64,000 nt of DNA, taken from Arthrobacter citreus. GTDB taxonomy: Bacteria > Actinomycetota > Actinomycetes > Actinomycetales > Micrococcaceae. Below are positions 50,873 through 59,974 of this stretch, one piece after another. The notes below the pieces were generated by a model. It was not told where the DNA came from. It made no database searches and saw only the letters and a program-made list of their open reading frames with translations. The translations under genes and the position numbers were made by a program. Each line of letters begins with the position of its first letter. The stretch's first letter is position 1. The stretch covers positions 248,001 to 312,000 of the forward strand of contig NZ_VTFV01000003.1 of assembly GCF_009192745.1 (NCBI RefSeq). The letters are read 5' to 3'.

Positions 50873-51286
50873 CTAGGCGGCTTTACCGCGCCGGGAGTAC
50901 TGCACGGGGACCGTGCGGCGGCTGCCCGGCTTGACGGGGAGCTGCAGGCTGAGGACGCCGTTGGCGTAGTGCGGTGCGGCCCGTGAAGGGTCTACGCTCC
51001 CGCCCACCGGAATTCGGCGGAGGATCAGGCCGTCCTCCCGCTCACGCACGTTCCAGAGCGTTCCGCTGTCCATGCCGCGCAGGCTGCGGTGCGCCCGGAT
51101 CAGCAGGGAATCGCCGTCCAGCTCCACGGAAAGTGATCCCGGGTCGATCCCGGGGAGGTCTGCGTTGAGGACAATGAAGCCTTCGTGGCGGTAAAGGTCC
51201 ACGGCGGTGCCGCCGCGTGCCTGGCTCCGGGCCTCCAGTGCCGCTCTTTGCCGTTCGTGGTCCCGGGGAGGAACCCCCATGGGCAT
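50873..51286 (-). CDS. Hsp20 / alpha-crystallin family small heat-shock protein
   Basis: 137 residues. ATP-independent holdase chaperone. The alpha-crystallin domain spans about 30-130: VDLYRHEGFIVLNADLPGID, SLSVELDGDSLLIRAHRS, and the closing ANGVLSLQLPVKPGSRRTVP (A-x-x-x-G-V-L motif). Three ATGs lie close together; the one 9 nt after AGGAG is used. Converges on priA with 6 bp between stops. No HspR or CIRCE element was noticed. Confidence 0.92.
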   Translation of the reverse strand: MPMGVPPRDHERQRAALEARSQARGGTAVDLYRHEGFIVLNADLPGIDPGSLSVELDGDSLLIRAHRSLRGMDSGTLWNVREREDGLILRRIPVGGSVDPSRAAPHYANGVLSLQLPVKPGSRRTVPVQYSRRGKAA

Positions 51287-51362
51287 GATGATCATCTCCT
51301 GGCAGAAATTCGATTCCGGTGCTGCAATTCTAGAAGTGGTGCGCCCGGCAATCCGAATCCTC

Positions 51363-51368
51363 TACAGT
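51363..51368 (+). promoter_or_regulatory. -10 element TACAGT, leaderless-type, for the DinB gene
   Basis: TACAGT is followed by GTGGCA and the ATG; no ribosome binding site. Confidence 0.5.
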
Positions 51369-51374
51369 GTGGCA

Positions 51375-51896
51375 ATGGCCATAACCCCTGACACTAAGAA
51401 CTGGACCTGGGTCCTGGACCGGACATGCCCCGAATGCGGGTTTACCGCCTCGGAAACCGCTTACGAGGACATCCCGCAGCTGTTGATGGCCAACGCCGAG
51501 GCATGGCAGGACGTCCTGGATCGCCCGGATGCGGCGGTGCGGCCGGACGAGAGCACCTGGTCGCCGCTGGAATATGCAGCGCACGTCCGTGACCTGTGCA
51601 ATGTCTACCGGATGCGCCTGCTGCTCATGGTGGACACCGACGGAGCGGAGTTCGCCGACTGGGACCAGGACGCCACAGCCGTGGCGGAACGGTACGGCGA
51701 GCAGGACCCGGCACGGGTTGCCGCCGACCTGGCTGACGAAGCCGAAGCCACTGCGGAGGCCTTTGCCGCCGTCGAGCCCCGGGACCGCACCCGGCGCGGC
51801 CTCCGCTCGGACGGGAGCACGTTCACCGTTGACTCCCTGGCCCGGTATTTTATGCACGACGCCGCCCACCACCTTTGGGACGTCCGGCCCAGGTAG
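51375..51896 (+). CDS. DinB-family protein with N-terminal CxxC
   Basis: 173 residues of the four-helix DinB fold: ESTWSPLEYAAHVRDLCNVY (first His ligand), DWDQDATAVAERYGEQDPAR and the C-terminal YFMHDAAHHLWDVRP (His-x3-His). A CPECGF motif sits at about residues 16-21. Some members use mycothiol or bacillithiol in thiol transfer; the reaction here is unknown. Upstream in-frame starts add residues antisense to hsp20; this ATG has a leaderless -10 box. Confidence 0.85.
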   Translation: MAITPDTKNWTWVLDRTCPECGFTASETAYEDIPQLLMANAEAWQDVLDRPDAAVRPDESTWSPLEYAAHVRDLCNVYRMRLLLMVDTDGAEFADWDQDATAVAERYGEQDPARVAADLADEAEATAEAFAAVEPRDRTRRGLRSDGSTFTVDSLARYFMHDAAHHLWDVRPR

Positions 51897-51983
51897 GCCG
51901 CCGCGCCCGTCCAGGCAGGCATGATAGACAGGTTGCTGATGTTTCATCTGCGCCTGCCATCGGCGGCGCCCGAAAGGAGACCC

Positions 51984-52997
51984 ATGACGTACCCTGCGGC
52001 AACCCGTGAAATCCAGCTGGCAACCCGTCCCGAAGGATGGCCAACAGGAAAGAATTTCCGGCTCGCCGAAGTTGATGTTCCCGCGCTGCAGGACGGACAG
52101 GTCCTGGTGCGGAACACCCTCATGTCGGTGGATCCCTACATGCGCGGGCGCATGAACGACGCAAAGTCCTATGTTCCGCCGTTCCAGCTCGATGCCCCTC
52201 TTGAGGGCGGCGCCGTGGGCGAAGTGATCGAGTCGCGTGCGGGGACGCACAAGCCGGGGGACACCGTCCTCCACAACCTCGGCTGGCGGGACTACGCCGT
52301 CCTGGATGCCAAGCGGGCCCGCGTGATCGACACGTCCATAGCCCCTGCCAGCGCCTATCTGGGTGCCATGGACCTGACCGGACTAACGGCGTGGGCCGGC
52401 CTAACCAAGGTGGCGGACTTCCGCGAAGGCGACTCGGTGTTCGTCTCCGGTGCTGCCGGGGCCGTAGGCTCCATGGCCGGGCAGATCGCCAAGGCACTGG
52501 GCGCGGGCAAGGTCATTGGCAGCGCAGGTTCTGAGGAGAAGGTCCGCCGGCTGCGCGAACTCGGCTTTGACGCCGCCTTCAACTACCACGACGGCCCGGT
52601 GAAGACCCAGCTCAAGGAAGCCGCCGGCGCCGGGGGAATCGATGTCTACTTCGACAACGTCGGAGGGGACCATCTGGAGGCGGCAATCTCCGTGCTGAAC
52701 AAGTACGGGCGTGTGGCACTGTGCGGAGCCATCTCTGCCTACAATTCCACCGAACCGCAGTGCGCCCCCCGAAACCTGTTCCAGGCCATAGGCAAGGAAC
52801 TGACCCTGAAGGGCTTCATTGCCAACAGCTACAACCAGTACGCCGGTGAATTCGCATCACTGATGGCCGGGTGGCTGCGGGACGGCAGCGTCAGCTATGA
52901 CGAGACGTTCGTTGACGGACTTGAAAACGCCCCGCAGGCCTTCATCGACCTGATGAAGGGCGCGAATACCGGAAAGATGATTGTCCGGCTGGGCTAG
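51984..52997 (+). CDS. NADP-dependent oxidoreductase (MDR superfamily, leukotriene B4 dehydrogenase-like)
   Basis: 337 residues, zinc-free medium-chain reductase. MSVDPYMRGRMNDAKSY and PLEGGAVGEVIES in the catalytic domain; cofactor site DSVFVSGAAGAVGSMAGQIA (about 145-165) then GSAGSEEKVRRLRELGFDAA. VYFDNVGGDHLEAAISVLNK is the family block after the Rossmann fold. Members reduce the C=C bond of enones. GAAAGGAGA precedes the ATG. Its TAG overlaps the TAG of the convergent glycosyltransferase gene (CTAG). Confidence 0.92.
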   Translation: MTYPAATREIQLATRPEGWPTGKNFRLAEVDVPALQDGQVLVRNTLMSVDPYMRGRMNDAKSYVPPFQLDAPLEGGAVGEVIESRAGTHKPGDTVLHNLGWRDYAVLDAKRARVIDTSIAPASAYLGAMDLTGLTAWAGLTKVADFREGDSVFVSGAAGAVGSMAGQIAKALGAGKVIGSAGSEEKVRRLRELGFDAAFNYHDGPVKTQLKEAAGAGGIDVYFDNVGGDHLEAAISVLNKYGRVALCGAISAYNSTEPQCAPRNLFQAIGKELTLKGFIANSYNQYAGEFASLMAGWLRDGSVSYDETFVDGLENAPQAFIDLMKGANTGKMIVRLG

Positions 52998-54088
52998 GCC
53001 TTCCTGCGGGTCCGGGCCGCAAACGCCCGGGATGCTTCCGCCGCGGCGTCAAGGAGCTGATGGGCGGAAGTATCCCAGTCATACGCTGCGGCCCGGGCCA
53101 GTCCTGCGCTTGATGCCTCGCGCCAGCGATCCGGATCCGAGAGGCTGCGCACCGCACGGGCAAAGCCTTCGGAGCTTTCAGCATCCACCAGCACGGCAGC
53201 CCCGCCGGACACTTCCCGGAAGATCGGTGTGTCAGCAGCGATCACCGGGGTGCCTGCCGCCATCGATTCGATGATCGGCAGGCCGTAGCCCTCTGCCTTG
53301 GAGAGCGACACCAGCGCTGTGGCACGCCTTAGCAGCGAGTCGTATTCCTCATCCGTGACGCCGTTGTGGAACACCACCCGGGACGGGTCGCTGCACAGTG
53401 CTTCCAGCTCGCTGCGGCGGACCGGCGAAATCCTGCTGAGCAGGTGCAGGGTGTACCCCGGCAGCGCATCCATGCCCCGGACAATCGTCTCGACATTCTT
53501 GTACGGCATGAAGGAACCCATATAGAGCAGCGACTTCTCCGGATGCTGCGCCGGATCGCGCGGTTCCGTGCCGGGCTGCGGGGCGTTTGAAACCATCCGC
53601 ACCGGCCGCCGCGTCAGCCGGTGCCGTTCCATCAGCCGGCGTGTGGTGTCCGAGATGGTGGCAACGACGTCGGCACGGTTCAGCAGCAGGCGCTGCGGCC
53701 AGTACGCCAGATGGTAAACCCGCCACAACAGCCGGACCGGCAGCGGCAGGAAACCCGGCGGAGTGGGGTTCTGGTAGTAGATCAGGTCGTGCAGGGTCAG
53801 GATCAGCGGATAGCGCCGCCCCCAGCTGCCCATGGTCTGCATGGGGCACACCACCACGTCGGCGCCCAGCTTGTTGACGTGCCGGGATACAAAAAGCTCG
53901 GCCGGGGACAGCGGGGAGTTGATCCTGGTCCACGGCACCTGCGGCAGCAGCGCCAGCTGGCGTTCATCGCTGATCAGCATGTGCACGTCCGCGTGGCGGG
54001 ACACCGCCTCGATGAGACTGGCCCCGTAGCGGCTGATGCCGTCGTGCTGGTCGGTGCGGGTGAAGCGCGCGTCAAAGACAATTCTCAT
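52994..54088 (-). CDS. Glycosyltransferase family 4 (GT-B fold)
   Basis: 364 residues. N-terminal acceptor domain begins MRIVFDARFTRTDQHDGISR (Gly-x-Arg-Tyr typical of the mannosyltransferase-like branch), VVCPMQTMGS and LTLHDLIYYQ. The C-terminal donor domain has LLYMGSFMPYKNVETIVRGM and the E-x7-E element SKAEGYGLPIIESMAAGTPV. Donor and acceptor unknown; probably cell-surface glycan or glycolipid. Third gene of a minus-strand cluster; its ATG overlaps the hydrolase stop (ATGA). Confidence 0.9.
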   Translation of the reverse strand: MRIVFDARFTRTDQHDGISRYGASLIEAVSRHADVHMLISDERQLALLPQVPWTRINSPLSPAELFVSRHVNKLGADVVVCPMQTMGSWGRRYPLILTLHDLIYYQNPTPPGFLPLPVRLLWRVYHLAYWPQRLLLNRADVVATISDTTRRLMERHRLTRRPVRMVSNAPQPGTEPRDPAQHPEKSLLYMGSFMPYKNVETIVRGMDALPGYTLHLLSRISPVRRSELEALCSDPSRVVFHNGVTDEEYDSLLRRATALVSLSKAEGYGLPIIESMAAGTPVIAADTPIFREVSGGAAVLVDAESSEGFARAVRSLSDPDRWREASSAGLARAAAYDWDTSAHQLLDAAAEASRAFAARTRRKA

Positions 54089-55011
54089 GCGCTGCGGTGC
54101 CTCCGGCCCAAAAAGTCAGTGATGAGGGCTGCGGCGGAATCCGGTGCCTCATAGTGGACCAGATGGCCCACCCCTTCAAGGATCTCAAGTTCAGAATCGG
54201 GAACCAGCGCCGCAAGCCGGCGCTGGGCGGGAACGGAACCCAGATCGTCCCGGTCGGCAGCGATGAGCAGCACGGGCATCTGCAGCTGCGGAGCGTAATC
54301 GCGAACGGTTTCGGAGATCGAGGAGCGGAACGCCTCCAGGACGACCGCGCGTGAGGCAAAGGCGCTGAAGTAAGCATCATGCTGCCCATGGATCCAGCGC
54401 CGCAGGGCGGGGTCCCGGGTCTTGGCCATGAGCATGCTCATGCCGCGCACGATCAGCGGGTTGGCCAGCAGCGCCCGTCCCGGTTTCTCGGGCAGCCTGG
54501 CCGCGGCGAGGTAGTACAGCTCCGCCAGCTTGCTGGTGAACCCCTTGGGACCCTCAAGCGCAGGTTCGCTGATCGGGTTGACGAGGATGACTTCGCTAAG
54601 CAGCTCCGGATGCGCGGCCGCCGTGCGCGCGGCAATGATCGAGCCGAACGAATGTCCCAGCAGAACCGTGTCCGGTCCCAGGCCCATCACCTCGAAGCTG
54701 GTCCGCACAAAATCTGCGTAAGCAGCGGCGTCGTGGGTCCCGGGCAGGACAGCGCCTTGGCCGAACCCGGGCAGGTCCGGCAGGATGACCCGGTTGTCTG
54801 GCAGCGCCTCAACCAGCCGCAGCAGCCCGTGATGGTCGCCGCGGAAGCCGTGGACCATAAAGACAGCAGGGCCTGCGGTGTCCGGGTCAGCGGCGGGAAA
54901 ATCCCAGAAGCGCTGGGCACTTCCCTGTACTTGAACGGTCCGGACACTGGCCTTGCGCTGGAAGGGGGCCGGAGCGCCTGTCTTCGCGGCCGCGCGGCGG
55001 CGCAGCAGCAT
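54085..55011 (-). CDS. Alpha/beta-hydrolase
   Basis: 308 residues. Oxyanion region VFMVHGFRGDHHGLLRLVEA, ILPDLPGFGQGAVLPG, nucleophile elbow LLGHSFGSIIAARTAA (Ser at about 149), acid ADRDDLGSVP and the catalytic His in GVGHLVHYEAPD. The basic N-terminus (LLRRRAAAK) is not a signal peptide. Substrate unknown. Shares one base with the stop of the aldo/keto reductase (TGATG) and overlaps the glycosyltransferase, so the three are co-transcribed. Confidence 0.9.
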   Translation of the reverse strand: MLLRRRAAAKTGAPAPFQRKASVRTVQVQGSAQRFWDFPAADPDTAGPAVFMVHGFRGDHHGLLRLVEALPDNRVILPDLPGFGQGAVLPGTHDAAAYADFVRTSFEVMGLGPDTVLLGHSFGSIIAARTAAAHPELLSEVILVNPISEPALEGPKGFTSKLAELYYLAAARLPEKPGRALLANPLIVRGMSMLMAKTRDPALRRWIHGQHDAYFSAFASRAVVLEAFRSSISETVRDYAPQLQMPVLLIAADRDDLGSVPAQRRLAALVPDSELEILEGVGHLVHYEAPDSAAALITDFLGRRHRSA

Positions 55012-55847
55012 CAGTTCACCTCGCTGGGGTTGGACCCGGTCCGGCGCCCGCAGTCAAGGGCGTCCAGCACGGCCACGTGTTCAGGTTCAAGCGCAAAGGA
55101 GAAGATGTCCAGGTTCTCCGCAATCCGCTCCTCGCTGCTGGCCTTGGGAATCACGGTGTGCCCGGCCTGAACATGCCAGCGCAGCACTGCCTGGGCCGGA
55201 GAGCGCCCTAAATCACCGGCGATTTCCCGCACCCCGGGATCTTCGAGAATGGCCCCGCGCCCCAGCGGGCTCCAGGCGACAGTGCGGATGCCGTTGGCCT
55301 CATGGAAAGCCCGCAGCTCCCGCTGGGCGAGCCAGGGATGAAGCTCCACCTGGTTGACGGCAGGAACGACGGAGGTTCCGTCCATCAGTTCTTCCAGGTG
55401 TTCACGGTTGAAGTTCGAGACGCCGATCGCGCGGATCCGTCCCTCGGAATACAGCTTTTCCAGTGCCCTGTAAGTGTCGAGGTACAGGCCGCGCTCCGGG
55501 CACGGCCAGTGGATCAGGTACAGGTCCAGATAGTCGAAACCGAGTTTCTGCAGGGATGTATCGAAGGCCCGGAGGGTGGCGTCGTAACCATGGTCCGTGT
55601 TCCACACCTTGGAGGTAACGAAGAGGTCTTCGCGGACTATGTGTCCGGCGTCCGTGAAATTCCGGACCGCCTGGCCCACTCCCTCTTCGTTTCCGTACAG
55701 GGCGGCGGTGTCTACGTGCCGGTAGCCAAGGGACAGTGCCGTGCTGACCAGCGGCGCCGCATCCTGCGCGGGAACCTTGTAGGTACCGTAGCCCGCCTGG
55801 TCCATGAGTACGCCGTTGTTCAAAGTCAGTTTTGGTGCCGGATCCAT
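55011..55847 (-). CDS. Aldo/keto reductase (2,5-diketo-D-gluconate reductase-like)
   Basis: 278 residues, TIM barrel, NADPH-dependent. The catalytic tetrad is visible: Asp in GYRHVDTAALYGNEEGVGQA with Tyr, Lys in LFVTSKVWNTDHG and His in LYLIHWPCPERG. VNQVELHPWLAQRELRAF and VIPKASSEERIAENLDIF are family signatures; the latter binds the NADPH phosphate. First gene of the minus-strand cluster, with a TAGAGT box 6 nt before the ATG. Confidence 0.94.
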   Translation of the reverse strand: MDPAPKLTLNNGVLMDQAGYGTYKVPAQDAAPLVSTALSLGYRHVDTAALYGNEEGVGQAVRNFTDAGHIVREDLFVTSKVWNTDHGYDATLRAFDTSLQKLGFDYLDLYLIHWPCPERGLYLDTYRALEKLYSEGRIRAIGVSNFNREHLEELMDGTSVVPAVNQVELHPWLAQRELRAFHEANGIRTVAWSPLGRGAILEDPGVREIAGDLGRSPAQAVLRWHVQAGHTVIPKASSEERIAENLDIFSFALEPEHVAVLDALDCGRRTGSNPSEVN

Positions 55848-55853
55848 GCTGCA

Positions 55854-55859
55854 ACTCTA
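55854..55859 (-). promoter_or_regulatory. -10 element TAGAGT, leaderless-type, for the reductase cluster
   Basis: On the minus strand TAGAGT is followed by TGCAGC and the ATG; identical hexamer and spacing to the metK promoter. Confidence 0.5.
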
Positions 55860-56109
55860 CCGAGGTGCGCGCGGCGTGCGCTCCTGCCGTGCCGCGTGTA
55901 CCGTGAAGAGCCTGTAAACGCCTGCTGACAAGCAGTTTCCCTAAAGCCATGGCGTTTCTGGAAAAAGATTGATTGCATAGGGCCTTACAGTGCGCCGACA
56001 GGCTGCGGCAGGTGAAAATGCCCCCGTTCCACGCCGGAGCCCGTGGCGGGACCTGCATCCCTGTTTTACCCCCAACAAAATGGCACTACTAAAAGGATCG
56101 GAGTAGTCG
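55860..56109. other. Divergent intergenic region upstream of glpF
   Basis: No gene seen. TACAGT at 55986-55991 is a possible -10 for glpF with a leader of about 110 nt, but no -35 matches. AAAGGATCGGAG just before glpF is its ribosome binding site. Confidence 0.3.
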
Positions 56110-56853
56110 ATGGTGACTCTTGGAGAGGTTTTTGTCAGCGAGATGCTGGGTACAGCAGCGCTGATAGTCCTGGGCTGTGGTGTAGTCGCCAACGTTGCCC
56201 TGGGTAAAACCAAAGGCAATGGCGGCGGCTTCCTGATGGTCAACTGGGGGTGGGGGCTCGGCGTGTTCGCCGGCGTCTACCTCTCTGTGATGTCCGGGGC
56301 GCACATCAACCCCGCCGTGACGGTAGGCATCATCACCGGCGGCGCGGAGGAATTCGTGCCCGGCGTGGCAGTTACCATCGGATCCACCCTCACCTACTTC
56401 GGCGGACAGATGCTCGGTGCCATCATCGGCGCCTTTGTGGCGTGGCTGGCCTATAAGAAGCAGTTCGATGAAGAGCAGGATCCGGCGAACATCCTGGGCG
56501 TGTTCTCCACCGGGCCCGCGATCCGCTCCTACGGCTGGAACGTGGTCACGGAGGTCGTCGGCACGTTCATGCTCGTGTTCGTGATTGTCGCTTTTGCCGG
56601 AACCCCCTCCGGGCTCGGCCCGCTGGCCGTTGGCCTGCTGGTTGTCGGTATCGGCGCCTCACTCGGCGGACCCACCGGGTACGCCATCAACCCGGCCCGT
56701 GACCTTGGTCCCCGCATCGTGCACGCCCTGCTGCCTATCCGCAACAAGGGCAACAGCGACTGGTCCTACTCCTGGGTTCCCGTGGTTGGGCCGCTGATCG
56801 GCGGCGCACTGGGTGGCTGGGCCGGCGGCTTCATCCCGCTGCCGGACCTCTAA
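56110..56853 (+). CDS. glpF: Glycerol uptake facilitator (aquaglyceroporin)
   Basis: 247 residues, six membrane helices and two half-helices with the channel motifs [14 protein letters not shown] (NPA 1) and [14 protein letters not shown] (NPA 2; the Asp after NPAR marks glycerol facilitators). Lets glycerol diffuse in, trapped by GlpK encoded next. The stop is 46 bp before glpK. Confidence 0.95.
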   Translation: MVTLGEVFVSEMLGTAALIVLGCGVVANVALGKTKGNGGGFLMVNWGWGLGVFAGVYLSVMSGAHINPAVTVGIITGGAEEFVPGVAVTIGSTLTYFGGQMLGAIIGAFVAWLAYKKQFDEEQDPANILGVFSTGPAIRSYGWNVVTEVVGTFMLVFVIVAFAGTPSGLGPLAVGLLVVGIGASLGGPTGYAINPARDLGPRIVHALLPIRNKGNSDWSYSWVPVVGPLIGGALGGWAGGFIPLPDL

Positions 56854-56899
56854 CCGTTACTTCGTCCGCAAGACTTACGACCTCAAAGGAGAGACCCAC

Positions 56900-58426
56900 G
56901 TGACCGACAGCAAGCCGCAGTACGTGATCGCAATCGACCAGGGCACCACCAGCAGCCGGGCCATTGTCTTCGACCACGACGGCAAGATTGTTTCAACCGG
57001 CCAGAAGGAACATGAACAGATCTTCCCCCGCGCCGGCTGGGTCGAGCATGACCCCATGGAGATCTGGACCAACGTCCGCGAGGTGGTGGGCACCGCCCTG
57101 TCCAAGGCGAACCTGACCCGGCATGACATCGCCGCCGTCGGCATCACCAACCAGCGCGAAACGGCAGTGGTGTGGGACCGGAACACGGGCAAGCCCGTCT
57201 ACAACGCAATCGTCTGGCAGGACACCCGAACCCAGCCGATCGTTGACGAACTGGCAAAGGAAGGCGGCCTGGACAGGTTCAAGGACACTGTTGGGCTGCC
57301 GCTGGCCACCTACTTCTCCGGAACCAAGATCAAGTGGATCCTGGACAACGTTGAGGGCGCCCGCGAGAAGGCCGAAAACGGCGACCTCATGTTCGGCAAC
57401 ACGGATTCCTGGGTTACCTGGAACCTGACCGGCGGCACGGACGGCGGTGTGCACATCACTGACGTCTCCAATGCTTCCAGGACCATGTTCATGGATCTGG
57501 ACACGCTTTCCTGGGACCAGTCGATCCTGGATACCTTCGGGGTTCCGGCATCAATGCTGCCTGAAATCCGCTCCTCCTCCGAGGTCTACGGAACGGTGCA
57601 CGGCTCGCAGCTGCTGCGCGAAACTCCCGTGGCCGGCATCCTGGGCGACCAGCAGGCAGCGACCTTCGGCCAGGCCGCGTTTGGCGTCGGCGATGCCAAG
57701 AACACGTACGGCACGGGTAACTTCCTCATCTTCAACACGGGTGAGGAAAAGGTCATGTCCGAAAATGGACTGCTCACCACCGTTGCCTACAAGATCGGCG
57801 ACGCCGCCCCGGTCTACGCACTGGAGGGCTCCATTGCAGTCACCGGTTCACTGGTGCAGTGGCTCCGCGACAACCTCGGCATCATCAACAGTGCCCCGGA
57901 AATCGAGAAGCTGGCCAGCGCCGTCGAAGACAACGGCGGCGTCTACATTGTTCCGGCCTTCTCCGGCCTCTTCGCACCCCACTGGCGTTCAGACGCCCGC
58001 GGCGTGATCGTGGGCCTGACCCGGTTTGTGAACAAGAACCACATTGCGCGCGCCGCCCTCGAATCAACAGCCTTCCAGACCCGGGAAGTCCTTGATGCCG
58101 TGAACGCCGACTCCGGTGTACCGCTCACGGAACTGCGGGTTGACGGCGGCATGGTTGCCAACGACGCCCTCATGCAGTTCCAGGCGGACATCCTCGGAGT
58201 GGACGTAGTGCGTCCCGAAGTCGTGGAGACCACGGCACTCGGTGCCGCCTACGCCGCCGGCCTGGCAGTCGGGTTCTGGAACTCCACGGACGAGGTGGCT
58301 GCGAACTGGAATGAAGGAAAGCGCTGGACTCCGAATATGGACCAGGCAGAGCGTGAGCGGCAGATGCGGCTGTGGAGCAAGGCCGTAACCCGTACCTTCG
58401 ACTGGGTTGATAAGGACGTCCTCTAG
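56900..58426 (+). CDS. glpK: Glycerol kinase
   Basis: 508 residues, FGGY family. Phosphorylates glycerol to sn-glycerol 3-phosphate. ATP site [20 protein letters not shown], glycerol site [20 protein letters not shown] and [11 protein letters not shown], second phosphate motif [16 protein letters not shown] and the C-terminal [23 protein letters not shown] start with AAAGGAG; the upstream in-frame ATG lies inside glpF and is unlikely. glpD is not adjacent. Confidence 0.98.
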   Translation: MTDSKPQYVIAIDQGTTSSRAIVFDHDGKIVSTGQKEHEQIFPRAGWVEHDPMEIWTNVREVVGTALSKANLTRHDIAAVGITNQRETAVVWDRNTGKPVYNAIVWQDTRTQPIVDELAKEGGLDRFKDTVGLPLATYFSGTKIKWILDNVEGAREKAENGDLMFGNTDSWVTWNLTGGTDGGVHITDVSNASRTMFMDLDTLSWDQSILDTFGVPASMLPEIRSSSEVYGTVHGSQLLRETPVAGILGDQQAATFGQAAFGVGDAKNTYGTGNFLIFNTGEEKVMSENGLLTTVAYKIGDAAPVYALEGSIAVTGSLVQWLRDNLGIINSAPEIEKLASAVEDNGGVYIVPAFSGLFAPHWRSDARGVIVGLTRFVNKNHIARAALESTAFQTREVLDAVNADSGVPLTELRVDGGMVANDALMQFQADILGVDVVRPEVVETTALGAAYAAGLAVGFWNSTDEVAANWNEGKRWTPNMDQAERERQMRLWSKAVTRTFDWVDKDVL

Positions 58427-58455
58427 CCCAGGCGCCAAGCCTCCCAGCCGGAAAC

Positions 58456-58494
58456 AAGCCGCTCCCGGATCAACGGATCCGGGAGCGGCTTTTT
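58456..58494 (+). terminator. Intrinsic terminator of glpF-glpK
   Basis: Perfect 16-bp stem AAGCCGCTCCCGGATC / GATCCGGGAGCGGCTT with AACG loop, then a run of five T. Confidence 0.96.
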
Positions 58495-58521
58495 GCGTAC
58501 CGATTCCCGGGTGTGTTGCGT

Positions 58522-58551
58522 TTGACCTGCAGGAACGCAGCCCGGTAGCGT
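58522..58551 (+). promoter_or_regulatory. Promoter TTGACC - 18 bp - TAGCGT of the monooxygenase operon
   Basis: TTGACC at 58522-58527 and TAGCGT at 58546-58551; transcription would start near 58558, ten bases before the CRP-like palindrome. Confidence 0.6.
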
Positions 58552-58567
58552 GCTGGCAGCATCAATG

Positions 58568-58581
58568 GTGATGCACATCAC
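58568..58581 (+). promoter_or_regulatory. CRP/GlxR-like operator GTGA-N6-TCAC
   Basis: GTGATGCACATCAC matches the core of the actinobacterial CRP/GlxR consensus TGTGA-N6-TCACA, with an additional A on the right. It lies downstream of the promoter and about 16 bp before the GTG start, a position that would repress. Confidence 0.55.
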
Positions 58582-58597
58582 ATAGAAGCGGGACGCA

Positions 58598-59974
58598 GTG
58601 GCAGCTACAGCAGATACAAACGGGGTCCGGACGGTGAGGCGTCCGCGCCCGGTAGCAGTGATAGGTGCCGGTCCCAGCGGGCTGGCTGCCATGCGGGCTG
58701 TGTCTAAACGCGGACTGGACGTCGTTGGATTCGAGGCACACAACGACGTCGGCGGGCTATGGAACATTTCGAACCCCGCCAGCACGGTGTACGAGTCCGC
58801 CCACCTGATCTCCTCCCGGACCACCACGGAGTTCGCAGAGTTTCCGATGCCGGAGGGAACGCCGGACTATCCGGGCCACCGGCACCTGCTGGAGTACTTC
58901 CGTGCCTACGCCGGACATTTCGGACTCACCGGCCGCATTCGGTTTGGCACCCGCGTCACCGCCGCTCGCCAAACGGACGACGGCGGCTGGGAAGTGGCGT
59001 GGGAGGGGCCGGAGGGTGCGGGAAGCGGTCGGTTCAGCGCCGTCGTCGTCGCGTCCGGCACCTTGCACACCCCGTACCTGCCGGCTTTCCGGGGAGAATT
59101 CTCCGGGGAAATCCGCCATTCGGCGCAGTACAAGGAAGCCGTGGAGCTGGCCGGCAAACGGGTGCTGGTTGTGGGTGCCGGAAACAGCGGCTGCGACATA
59201 GCCGTGGACGCCGTGCACCATGCCGCTGCCGTGGATATCAGCGTCCGCCGCGGCTACTACTTTGTGCCGAAATACGTTTTTGGCCGGCCCACGGACACCC
59301 TGAACCAGGGCAAACCCCTGCCGCGGCCGCTCAAGCAGTTCCTGGACAAGCGCCTGCTGCGCATGTTCACGGGAGACCCTGCCCGTTTCGGCTTCCCGAA
59401 GCCTGACTACCGGATCTACGAATCCCATCCCGTGGTCAACTCCCTGGTCCTGCATCACCTGGGCCACGGCGACCTGTCCGTCAAGCCGGACATCGACCGG
59501 CTGGAGGGTTCCACCGTTCATTTTCGGGACGGGACGTCGGGGGAGTACGACCTGCTGCTCTGCGCCACCGGCTATGTGCTCAGCTATCCGTTCCTGGCCC
59601 CGGACCTGCTGGGCTGGACCGGAGCCTCACCCCAGCTGTACCTGAACATTTTCAGCCGCCAGGCGGAGAACCTGATGGTGGTGGGGATGGTTGAAGCCTC
59701 CGGGCTGGGCTGGGAAGGCAGATACCGCCAGGCCGAGCTGGTGGCCGCCTACCTCGCCGCGAAGCAGGAAAGGGCGGAGGTGGCCGCCGCGTTCGACGCC
59801 GCTGTCCGCGGACCGTCCCCGGATGTCACGGGCGGCTACCGCTATCTGGGACTGGACCGGATGAGCTACTACGTGAACAAGGATGCCTACCGGGCGCAGC
59901 TTGAGGCGCACCTCGCCAGGCTGGCAGCACCGGCGGGCGCTTCCGTTCCCGCGCCGGCGGAGGTGAACCGCTGA
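58598..59974 (+). CDS. Flavin-containing monooxygenase (class B, FMO-like)
   Basis: 458 residues. FAD site VAVIGAGPSGLAAMRAVSKR (GxGxxG), VGGLWNISNP, the class B fingerprint FSGEIRHSAQY (FxGxxxHxxxY) and the NADPH site VLVVGAGNSGCDIAVDAV. LLLCATGYVLSYPF is the C-terminal ATG motif. Such enzymes oxygenate N or S atoms or perform Baeyer-Villiger reactions; the substrate is unknown. First gene of a three-gene operon; stop shares one base with the transporter ATG (TGATG). GTG start after GCGGGA, no strong ribosome binding site. Confidence 0.92.
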   Translation: MAATADTNGVRTVRRPRPVAVIGAGPSGLAAMRAVSKRGLDVVGFEAHNDVGGLWNISNPASTVYESAHLISSRTTTEFAEFPMPEGTPDYPGHRHLLEYFRAYAGHFGLTGRIRFGTRVTAARQTDDGGWEVAWEGPEGAGSGRFSAVVVASGTLHTPYLPAFRGEFSGEIRHSAQYKEAVELAGKRVLVVGAGNSGCDIAVDAVHHAAAVDISVRRGYYFVPKYVFGRPTDTLNQGKPLPRPLKQFLDKRLLRMFTGDPARFGFPKPDYRIYESHPVVNSLVLHHLGHGDLSVKPDIDRLEGSTVHFRDGTSGEYDLLLCATGYVLSYPFLAPDLLGWTGASPQLYLNIFSRQAENLMVVGMVEASGLGWEGRYRQAELVAAYLAAKQERAEVAAAFDAAVRGPSPDVTGGYRYLGLDRMSYYVNKDAYRAQLEAHLARLAAPAGASVPAPAEVNR

